A DNA stretch of 11,957 nucleotides from JANNRW01 sp031401815 (lineage in GTDB: Bacteria > Desulfobacterota > Desulfuromonadia > Geobacterales > DSM-12255), in contig JANNRW010000140.1 in NCBI GenBank assembly GCA_031401815.1, positions 1-11,957 on the forward strand, read 5' to 3'. Below, one piece after another: positions 1 through 5,389 of the stretch. Position 1 is the first letter of the stretch. Each line of letters opens with the position of its first letter. The notes below the pieces were generated by a model. That model made no database searches. It worked only from the letters and a program-made list of their open reading frames with translations, and had not been told where the DNA came from. The position numbers and the translations under genes are program-made.

Positions 1-531
1 GGCCTGCGGCTCACGCCCCAATCCACCGGCAATCCAGATATCATACAGGCAGCCATCAGCATCATCCCCTGCGAAAACAATCCCTACATCCTGAATCAGA
101 TAGCGTCCGGAGCTCGTATCTGCTTCGATCCCGACCTTGAACTTCTTCGGGAGACCCTCGAATCTTGGATTGCCGGTAAAGTGCCTGTGAATGCGGCGCG
201 ACAGAGACTCAAGCTGCGGGAATTCCACCGCATCCTGGCTGGAGCAGGAGATCCCGCGCACAGCCCCACCGCAAGCGCCACGGGAAGTCAGTCCGGACTT
301 GGCAAGCGCCTGCTTTACAAGCAGGAAATGATTGCTTTTAACCCAGTGTATTTCCATGTTTCCACGGGTAGTCAAATGAATCAGACCCTGACCGAATCTG
401 TCAGCTATGTCAGCTATGCAGTATGCCTGAACTGAAGAAAGCACCCCGGCAGGGAGCTTGATGCGCTGCATGAAATAACCTTCCTGCCGTTGCTGATATA
501 TCCCTTCAATGCGGAAATTTCCAGGAACCAT
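1..531 (-). CDS. Nitrite/sulfite reductase (siroheme, ferredoxin-type), N-terminal part, runs off the left edge
   Basis: The minus-strand reading frame is open from the ATG at 531 to the window edge (177 codons, no stop). The protein begins MVPGNFRIEGIYQQRQEG, typical of the N-terminal ferredoxin-like half-domain of assimilatory nitrite/sulfite reductases. It continues with conserved blocks GLIHLTTRGNMEIH (R56), TSRGACGGAVRG (R84, R92), LPKKFKVGIE, and LIQDVGIVFA followed by IAGGLGREP near the edge. These arginine/lysine blocks line the siroheme and anion site in the family. The [4Fe-4S]-siroheme cysteines would lie beyond the edge, so nitrite and sulfite preference cannot be separated here. 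GAGGA lies 9 bases before the ATG. The gene follows larE by 32 bp and is probably the last visible member of the sulfur operon. Assimilatory sulfite reduction is inferred from context; CobG-like proteins share the fold but fit less well. Confidence 0.88.
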   Translation of the reverse strand, partial: MVPGNFRIEGIYQQRQEGYFMQRIKLPAGVLSSVQAYCIADIADRFGQGLIHLTTRGNMEIHWVKSNHFLLVKQALAKSGLTSRGACGGAVRGISCSSQDAVEFPQLESLSRRIHRHFTGNPRFEGLPKKFKVGIEADTSSGRYLIQDVGIVFAGDDADGCLYDIWIAGGLGREPQA

Positions 532-563
532 AATCAATAATCCTCAATATTAATGATGAAGAT

Positions 564-1376
564 TCAGAGCAGCTCATTCATGCTGCCGCTGCGAAACCCC
601 TGCAAGTCAAGTGCAATATACGTAAAGCCGGCAGCCTTGAAATGCGCCACGACCTTTTCCCTTAAAGGCGCTTCTACAAGCCGCTGCATATCCTGGCTCT
701 CCACCTCTATCCGTGCCGTATCGTCATGATAGCGAACCCGGAAGGTGGCAAACCCTTCACTGCGCAAAAAAGTTTCGCAAGATTCAACCTGCCGCAATCT
801 CTGCACCGTAATGGTCGTGCCGTAAGGGAAGCGGCTGGCAAGGCAGGCCAGCGGTTGCCGGTTCCAGGTCGGCAGGCCAAGGGCACGGCTGGCAGCCCGG
901 ATTTCAGGCTTGGTCAGACCGGCCTCCAGCAGCGGACTTTTGATATTCATCTCTTCCAGAGCCTTGCGCCCCGGCCGGTAATCTTTCAGGTCATCAACAT
1001 TGCTGCCATCCGCTATCACTGCTAGACCAAGCTCTCCTGCTATCCTGATTGCCCCCCCATATATCACCTGTTTGCAGAGATAACAGCGATTGACCGGATT
1101 GGCGGCAAATTCGGGATTTTCAAGTTCATCCGCCTCCAGAACGATATGACGGACACCAAGCTGCGCAGCCAGCTCCCGCGCCTCGGTCAACTCCCAGGAC
1201 TGATGCAGAGGCGACGCCTCGGTAAAGGCGGCAGCCCGGTCGCCCAGGGTATCAACAGCAACTTTCAGGAGAAATGAAGAGTCAACACCTCCTGAAAAAG
1301 CCACCAGCACGGAACCATAACCTCTCAGAATCGAGGCCAGCCTGTCTAGTTTTTCATCCGGATCAGTTCTGTTCAT
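564..1376 (-). CDS. larE: LarE-type ATP-dependent sulfur transferase
   Basis: A 270-residue PP-loop protein of normal LarE length. The SGGVDSS ATP-pyrophosphatase loop is at residues 28-34. A GSNVDD block follows near 124-129, then the family signature ACLASRFPYG at 177-186. LarE adenylates the carboxylates of pyridinium-3,5-biscarboxylic acid mononucleotide and inserts sulfur, giving the thiocarboxylate that becomes the nickel-pincer nucleotide. C98 and C101 (CYLC) plus C178 (CLASR) form a CxxC...C triad. LarE proteins with three such cysteines are reported to carry a [4Fe-4S] cluster and act catalytically, unlike the Cys-sacrificing Lactobacillus enzyme. A GGAG lies 6 bases before the ATG. 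No larA, larB or larC is visible. It lies 90 bp after mnmA and 32 bp before the reductase gene, so it is probably cotranscribed with sulfur genes. Confidence 0.88.
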   Translation of the reverse strand: MNRTDPDEKLDRLASILRGYGSVLVAFSGGVDSSFLLKVAVDTLGDRAAAFTEASPLHQSWELTEARELAAQLGVRHIVLEADELENPEFAANPVNRCYLCKQVIYGGAIRIAGELGLAVIADGSNVDDLKDYRPGRKALEEMNIKSPLLEAGLTKPEIRAASRALGLPTWNRQPLACLASRFPYGTTITVQRLRQVESCETFLRSEGFATFRVRYHDDTARIEVESQDMQRLVEAPLREKVVAHFKAAGFTYIALDLQGFRSGSMNELL

Positions 1377-1466
1377 TAACAGCTCCAGTGCTCATAAATT
1401 ACTTTTCTATCCATCGCATTTACTGATTGGGGTAACACGAAAATACAACTCCGGCAAGAAAAGATC

Positions 1467-2585
1467 TCAGATTTGAGAAGGTAACGGGACAATCCAGGCA
1501 CCGCCAAGGAGTCTGTCCTTGTCATAGAAGACAACTGCCTGTCCAGGAGTTACTGCCCGAACCGGCTCAGAAAACTCGACAAGTACCCGAGCTGCTGCAA
1601 GCAGAGTAACATGACAGATGACAGGTTCCTGCCGATATCGGATTTTGCAACTTACCGTGAAGTTTTCGCTTGTCGGCGGGACAAGCCAGTTGATCCTCTC
1701 GGCCATGAGCCGCAAGCTGTAAAGCTCTCCCTCCTGACCGACAACAAGCTGACGGGCACCTGTATCAATAGCAGTTACATAAAGCGGCTTCGGAGCAGCA
1801 ATACCAAGTCCCTTGCGCTGACCGATGGTATGTTGATAGGTGCCCTGATGGTGACCGAGAACCTTCCCATGCCTGTCAACAATCTGGCCGGCAAGGTCAA
1901 TATCAGACCTCTGCCGCTTTATAAAGGCAGCATAATCGTTGTCAGCAACAAAACAGATCTCCTGGCTCTCCAGCTTGTCCGCAACCGCAAGTTTGTATCT
2001 GGCTGCCAGATTCCGTACTTCGTGCTTGGTCAATCCTCCCAGCGGAAAAAGTACCGAGTTCAGCTGATCCGGGGTAAGGGTAAAGAGGAAGTAAGACTGA
2101 TCCTTGGCAGGATCGACCCCTTTTTTAAGAATAATCCGGCCATCAGCGGCAACATCGCGCCGGACATAATGACCGGTGGCAAGATAGTCAGCCCCGAGTT
2201 CATGAGCCTTGGCCAGGAGCAACTGGAACTTCATTATTTCGTTGCAGAGAATACAGGGGTTGGGAGTTAAACCATTGAGGTAGGCATCGATGAAAGGCTC
2301 TACCACGGCAGACCGAAACTCATCTTCAAGATTGATGACATGGAAGTCAATGCCAAGCCTGGCTGCTACCCTGGCGGCATCCATTACATCTGCAAGAGTG
2401 CAGCAGGGGCGGAACGAGCCGGAAGCCTGCGCCTCTTCCCGCCCCTTGTCCCAGAGCTGCATCGTAGCACCTATCACTTCGTAACCCTGCTCCAGCAGCA
2501 GTGCAGCAGCAACGGAAGAGTCTACGCCGCCGCTCATGGCCACCAGCACCCGGCCAGACCCTCCCCTTTCTTCGGCAGAGAACAT
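1467..2585 (-). CDS. mnmA: tRNA 2-thiouridine(34) synthase MnmA
   Basis: 372 residues from the ATG at 2585. MnmA thiolates U34 of Lys, Glu and Gln tRNAs using ATP. The PP-loop SGGVDSS is at 18-24, the tRNA/nucleophile block LTPNPCILCNEIMKF around 106-120, ATGHYVRR at 136-143, KDQSYFLFTL near 161-170, and SQEICFV with C211. C114 matches the usual nucleophile and C211 the persulfide cysteine. C111 makes a CxxC with C114, giving the three-cysteine arrangement seen in [4Fe-4S] thiolases. An in-frame GTG at 2597 would add four residues and overlap tusA. I prefer the ATG, which starts one base after the tusA stop. GGAGAAGG precedes both, with spacing about 4 to the GTG and 12 to the ATG. Its position directly behind a TusA-like gene suggests a shared sulfur relay. 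Confidence 0.95.
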   Translation of the reverse strand: MFSAEERGGSGRVLVAMSGGVDSSVAAALLLEQGYEVIGATMQLWDKGREEAQASGSFRPCCTLADVMDAARVAARLGIDFHVINLEDEFRSAVVEPFIDAYLNGLTPNPCILCNEIMKFQLLLAKAHELGADYLATGHYVRRDVAADGRIILKKGVDPAKDQSYFLFTLTPDQLNSVLFPLGGLTKHEVRNLAARYKLAVADKLESQEICFVADNDYAAFIKRQRSDIDLAGQIVDRHGKVLGHHQGTYQHTIGQRKGLGIAAPKPLYVTAIDTGARQLVVGQEGELYSLRLMAERINWLVPPTSENFTVSCKIRYRQEPVICHVTLLAAARVLVEFSEPVRAVTPGQAVVFYDKDRLLGGAWIVPLPSQI

Positions 2586-2586
2586 A

Positions 2587-2811
2587 CTACTCGTCACCCT
2601 TCTCCAGTGTCAGCAGATAGTAGCCGTCCACCTCCACCAACCCAAGAAGCTTGTGCCCTTCGGCCTTCAGACTGCGCGGGACATTTTTCACTGCTTCGCC
2701 GTCATCAAGCAGGAACTGGATGGTTTCACCACAATCAACCATCTCCAGTGCCAGTTTGGCCTTGATAAAGTTGGTAGGGCAGCTGACGCCGCGCAGGTCT
2801 ATGCTTTTCAT
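2587..2811 (-). CDS. TusA-family sulfurtransferase-like protein
   Basis: A 74-residue protein with the TusA/SirA fold pattern: LRGVSCP at 6-12, then a charged amphipathic helix (FIKAKLALEMV), and a VDGYYLLTLEK strand at the C-terminus. C11 is the expected persulfide cysteine. The motif is CPTNFIKAK rather than the classical CPxP, so it is a variant member. TusA proteins carry persulfide sulfur from donors to acceptors such as the MnmA system. Its ATG overlaps the sulfite reductase stop (ATGA), implying translational coupling. Its stop is one base before the mnmA ATG. A role passing reduced sulfur from the sulfite reductase or a desulfurase to MnmA is inferred from position only. No cysteine desulfurase is visible in the window. 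Confidence 0.85.
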   Translation of the reverse strand: MKSIDLRGVSCPTNFIKAKLALEMVDCGETIQFLLDDGEAVKNVPRSLKAEGHKLLGLVEVDGYYLLTLEKGDE

Positions 2812-3770
2812 CGGAGAATGCTCCTCTGGCCCACCTGGGTCTCAATTCGCTGAGGCGGGATGGTTGCAGCAACAACATGATCAGGGAACTTCTGCCGCAA
2901 AAGAGACAAGAGCGAATCCGGCCCTTCAAGGATGATTATCTCGCCGAGACGGATTCTCCCTTTTCCTTCTGCTTTCTCCTTGTACCACTCCAGAACCGTG
3001 GCGATAAAAGCAGTTACCTGCTCTTCGGGCAGGAAAGTCGCAAAGAGGGTTCCTACCAGCGGATAGCGACCCCATTTGCCGCCGATTCTGACGGTATAGC
3101 CCCGGCGAACAGCCTGCCAGGCTTCTGAAGGACAGACCTTGATGCAGTCACCGCACCATGTGCAGCGGTCAGGTATAAAGTCAGGGAGGTTGTTATCACC
3201 CATAACAATAGCGTCATCGGTACAACTTTTGACGCATAGGCCACAACCAAAACAGGCAGCCGGCACCAATTCAGGCCAGATCGCCCCCTGGAAACCGACG
3301 TCATTGGTGGCTGACTTGGGGCAGTCAAAGGGGCAGCCGGCAAAGCCGACCTTGAACTTGTGATGACCGGTCGGAGTGCCGAAAAGTTTTTGATCCACCT
3401 CCAGTGCCGACTTCTGGGTATCAACCAGACCGTTGGGGTTGTACTCGCAGCCGCCACAAGCAGTCGGCACACGGATACGGGCACCGCAGGAGGCAACCTT
3501 CTGGTCACCCTCCCCCAGCTCCGCCACAACAGCATCGAAATCCTTGAAATTCACATTGATAAGCTCCACTGACTGCCGTACTGAGAGGTGAACATTACCC
3601 TGACAGTATTTTTCGGCAACTTCTGCGATTTTTTTGAACCGCTCCACTGAGAGACGGCCGCCGGGAACCCGGAGGCGGACTGTGAAAAGATCCTTCCCCC
3701 GCTCCTTGATGAAACCGCCCGCCTTGAGGTTTTTCAGGTCAATGGCAGTGCTCTTTTTCTCTTCAGACAT
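2808..3770 (-). CDS. Assimilatory-type sulfite reductase with siroheme domain and two ferredoxin clusters
   Basis: 320 residues from the ATG at 3770. The order is an N-terminal substrate-binding half-domain (LRVPGGRLSVERF, VHLSVRQSVEL), the siroheme/[4Fe-4S] segment (TACGGCEYNPNG with C105/C108, then GCPFDCPKS with C146/C150), two [4Fe-4S] ferredoxin motifs (C173/176/179/183 and C203/206/209/213), and a C-terminal siroheme half-domain. It resembles AsrC/Fsr-like small sulfite reductases of anaerobes that take electrons through ferredoxin. The expected reaction is the six-electron reduction of sulfite to sulfide. The first cysteine pair is C-x2-C, not the common C-x5-C; C95 is a spare candidate ligand. 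ATG 3770 is chosen because GAGGAG lies 7 bases before it, whereas ATG 3776 is only 1 base from the same site. It sits between the JAMM protease and tusA. It should supply sulfide for carrier thiocarboxylation. Confidence 0.9.
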   Translation of the reverse strand: MSEEKKSTAIDLKNLKAGGFIKERGKDLFTVRLRVPGGRLSVERFKKIAEVAEKYCQGNVHLSVRQSVELINVNFKDFDAVVAELGEGDQKVASCGARIRVPTACGGCEYNPNGLVDTQKSALEVDQKLFGTPTGHHKFKVGFAGCPFDCPKSATNDVGFQGAIWPELVPAACFGCGLCVKSCTDDAIVMGDNNLPDFIPDRCTWCGDCIKVCPSEAWQAVRRGYTVRIGGKWGRYPLVGTLFATFLPEEQVTAFIATVLEWYKEKAEGKGRIRLGEIIILEGPDSLLSLLRQKFPDHVVAATIPPQRIETQVGQRSILR

Positions 3771-3785
3771 CTTCATTCTCCTCTA

Positions 3786-4181
3786 TCAGATGACCGCAAT
3801 CGGCTCAGGGGTGACAGCCCCACCTTCGATGCGGAACGATTTAACCTCCGGCCTTGCTCCTGCCAGAGAGACGATCAGATATGAGACATTCGGTGTCAAA
3901 GCAAGCCGGATATCCTCTTCTGAAGGCCGGGCCGGGGTTTCCGGATGTGAGTGGTAGATGGCCAGCATCTCCTTCCCCTTGGCACGCAGATCCTTGACCA
4001 CCGCAAACTGCTCTTTCGGCTCCATGGTGAAATGTTCGTTGCTTTTATCAATGTTGGCCATGGGGTAGTGCTCGCTCACAAGGGCGTCTGCCCCTCCGAG
4101 CATGCCGCACGCCTCCAGCGGAAAGTCCTGCCGGGCATGGGATATGACGGCGTCGATAATGTTTTGCGGAATGATAAGCAT
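3786..4181 (-). CDS. JAMM/MPN metalloprotease (HcyD/Mec-like) for sulfur-carrier processing
   Basis: 131 residues, the size of stand-alone bacterial JAB domains. The full zinc motif is visible: catalytic E23 (PLEACGML), H77-S-H79, S87 and D90, that is HxH-x7-S-x2-D. In the family these proteins cut after the Gly-Gly of ubiquitin-like sulfur carriers, or release an amino acid bound to the carrier (Mec in Mycobacterium, QbsD in Pseudomonas, HcyD in Wolinella). Here the adjacent carrier ends GGGR, so trimming of its C-terminus is a natural first job, and release of homocysteine or cysteine from the carrier a second. GGAG lies 5 bases before the ATG and directly abuts a long inverted repeat. The sulfite reductase follows after 15 bp. 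Substrate is inferred from neighbours; the metalloprotease assignment itself is firm. Confidence 0.9.
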   Translation of the reverse strand: MLIIPQNIIDAVISHARQDFPLEACGMLGGADALVSEHYPMANIDKSNEHFTMEPKEQFAVVKDLRAKGKEMLAIYHSHPETPARPSEEDIRLALTPNVSYLIVSLAGARPEVKSFRIEGGAVTPEPIAVI

Positions 4182-4190
4182 AATAACTCC

Positions 4191-4262
4191 AGGTTGAGGT
4201 TAAGGTTAAGGTTGAGGAAAAGCAGTTCAGAACCTTCTTAACCTCAACCTAAACCTCAACCT
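4191..4262 (-). repeat. Inverted repeat made of GGTTRA-type hexamers, just upstream of the JAMM gene
   Basis: Arms 4191-4217 and about 4236-4262 pair over roughly 27 positions with four mismatches, one of which is a G-U in the minus-strand RNA. Each arm is itself a run of near-identical hexamers (GGTTGA, GGTTAA, GGTTTA). The right arm begins inside the last codons and stop of the E1 gene. The left arm ends against the GGAG of the JAMM gene. No T-tract follows, so a simple terminator is unlikely. Possible roles are mRNA processing or stabilisation, or control of JAMM translation. Confidence 0.75.
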
Positions 4263-5070
4263 GCTTCTCCAGATCGCAGACGGTCAGGGCATCAAGTTCA
4301 TCGTGCAGTTCGGTGATGGTCGGATTGTCGCCGCAGACAGGACAGTTTGCCCTCCGTTTGAGCGGCACTTCGCGGAACTTCATCCGCAGTGCGCTGTAGG
4401 TCAGGAGCCGGTCGGTCAGCAGATCACCCTTGCCGAGCAGAAATTTGATCGCTTCGGTCGCCTGAATGGTACCGAGCACACCGGGCAGTACGCCGATCAC
4501 GCCTGCCTGTGAGCAGGTAGGGATTGCATCTTTCGGGGGTGGTTGCGGAAAGATGCAGCGGTAACAGGCCGATTCGTGCGGCTTTACAGTTATTGTCTGG
4601 CCATCGAACTGGAGAATACCGCCATGAGAATACGGCTTGCCCGCCAGAACGCAGGCATCATTGATCAAAAACTTGGCAGCGAAATTGTCGGTGCCGTCAA
4701 TAATGAAGTCATACTCAGCGATGATGCTGCTGATATTAGCCGCCGAGATCCACTCCCGGTAGGTTTTGACCCTGACGTCAGGATTGATCGCTTCCATCTT
4801 TTCCCGAGCAGACTCCACCTTGGCTTTGCCGATATCGGCAGTGAAGTGGATCACCTGGCGCTGAAGATTGGAAAGATCAACGTCGTCGGCATCAGCGATG
4901 CCTATGGTTCCCACTCCGGCTGCAGCCAGGTAAAGGGCGATTGGTGCGCCCAGGCCACCGGCTCCGATGATCAGCACGCGACCGTCAAAAAGCTTCTGCT
5001 GCCCCTTTCCCCCGACTTCCTTGAGAATAATGTGGCGCGAATAGCGCTCGATCTGGGATTCAGTCAGCAT
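4249..5070 (-). CDS. ThiF/MoeB/HesA-family E1-like adenylyltransferase (HcyF-like)
   Basis: 273 residues starting MLTESQIERYSRHIILKEVG, the classical MoeB/ThiF opening. The ATP-binding loop GAGGLG is at 36-41, D62 follows in the ADADDVDLSNLQRQ block, R71 is the arginine finger, and TDN (127-129) contains the catalytic Asp. Zinc cysteines are C169/C172 and C243/C246. C186 lies in the mobile TCSQAGVIG loop. The enzyme adenylates the C-terminal Gly of a ubiquitin-like sulfur carrier so that sulfide can form a thiocarboxylate. There is no rhodanese domain, consistent with direct use of sulfide. The frame is open upstream to 5139, but that part overlaps the carrier and looks low-complexity. ATG 5070 has GGAGG 8 bases upstream and starts one base after the carrier stop. 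ThiF or MoeB proper is possible, but the neighbours favour an amino-acid pathway. Confidence 0.92.
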   Translation of the reverse strand: MLTESQIERYSRHIILKEVGGKGQQKLFDGRVLIIGAGGLGAPIALYLAAAGVGTIGIADADDVDLSNLQRQVIHFTADIGKAKVESAREKMEAINPDVRVKTYREWISAANISSIIAEYDFIIDGTDNFAAKFLINDACVLAGKPYSHGGILQFDGQTITVKPHESACYRCIFPQPPPKDAIPTCSQAGVIGVLPGVLGTIQATEAIKFLLGKGDLLTDRLLTYSALRMKFREVPLKRRANCPVCGDNPTITELHDELDALTVCDLEKQVEV

Positions 5071-5071
5071 C

Positions 5072-5284
5072 TCAGCGACCTCCACCCATGAAGTAGAGGA
5101 ACTCGATGGTGTCACCATCATTGACAATGGTGTCATCAAAAGTCGGCCGGTCGAGTATCTCGCCGTTCAGCTCCACGGTCACGTAAAGAGATTCCTTTAC
5201 CTGTAGCTCGTCCAGAAGGGCGGTAATGTTGAGGCTCTCCTTGCCCTCGATGATTTCTGGTTTGCCATTGACGGTCAGTTGCAT
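5072..5284 (-). CDS. ThiS/MoaD-like ubiquitin-fold sulfur carrier (HcyS-like) with C-terminal GGGR
   Basis: 70 residues with a ThiS-like pattern: MQLTVNGKPEIIEG, LLDELQVKE, VTVELNGEIL, NDGDTIEFLYFMGGGR. Such carriers bear sulfur as a thiocarboxylate on a terminal Gly-Gly after adenylation by an E1-like enzyme. Here one Arg (or Gly-Arg) follows the Gly-Gly, so the tail must be cut before adenylation; the JAMM protease two genes on is the obvious candidate. AGGAG lies 7 bases before the ATG. The E1 gene starts one base after the stop. Upstream is metY, separated by 105 bp that hold an inverted repeat. By gene context it most resembles HcyS of the Wolinella homocysteine route; thiamine ThiS is the alternative, but no thi genes are visible. 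Confidence 0.88.
   Translation of the reverse strand: MQLTVNGKPEIIEGKESLNITALLDELQVKESLYVTVELNGEILDRPTFDDTIVNDGDTIEFLYFMGGGR
5079..5083 (-). promoter_or_regulatory. Shine-Dalgarno of the E1 gene embedded in the carrier's Gly-Gly-Gly codons
   Basis: GGAGG is formed by the GGT GGA GGT codons that encode the carrier's terminal glycines. It lies 8 bases before the E1 ATG at 5070. It decides the E1 start and implies coupled translation of carrier and E1. Confidence 0.75.
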
Positions 5285-5301
5285 TCTTTTTCTCCTTTAT
5301 T

Positions 5302-5378
5302 TAGACTGAAGGCTGAAGGTAAATCGACAAATTCACAGGAGTAAGTGATTTTACTAACAGTCTTCAGCCTTCAGTCTA
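5302..5378 (-). repeat. Perfect 17-bp inverted repeat of CTGAAG-type units upstream of the sulfur carrier
   Basis: Arms 5302-5318 and 5362-5378 are exact inverted copies (TAGACTGAAGGCTGAAG), separated by 43 bases. Each arm contains the unit CTGAAG twice. On the minus strand the second arm ends 7 bases before AGGAG of the carrier gene. No T-tract follows, so it is not a canonical terminator. The rest of the 105-bp gap between metY and the carrier shows no convincing promoter. Confidence 0.8.
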
Positions 5379-5389
5379 TCAACCTTTAG

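Noticed and set aside
1..435. Plus-strand open frame over the left edge
   Set aside because: The opposite strand encodes a clear nitrite/sulfite reductase N-terminus with a ribosome binding site; the plus-strand translation has no recognisable pattern.
1456..1476. Terminator at the end of mnmA
   Set aside because: The stem (TCTCA/TGAGA) is only 5 bp and AT-rich, with an interrupted T-tract; larE follows 90 bp on, so readthrough is likely.
1611..2270. 219-codon plus-strand open frame
   Set aside because: It is antisense to mnmA, whose motifs are intact.
4191..4262. Telomere-like or CRISPR-like repeat
   Set aside because: The hexamers are few, imperfect and arranged as one inverted pair, without spacers.
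4543..5091. 182-codon plus-strand open frame
   Set aside because: It is antisense to the E1 gene, which has all catalytic motifs.
5071..5139. N-terminal extension of the E1 protein
   Set aside because: The extra 23 residues overlap the carrier gene and do not look like the family; ATG 5070 has a good GGAGG.
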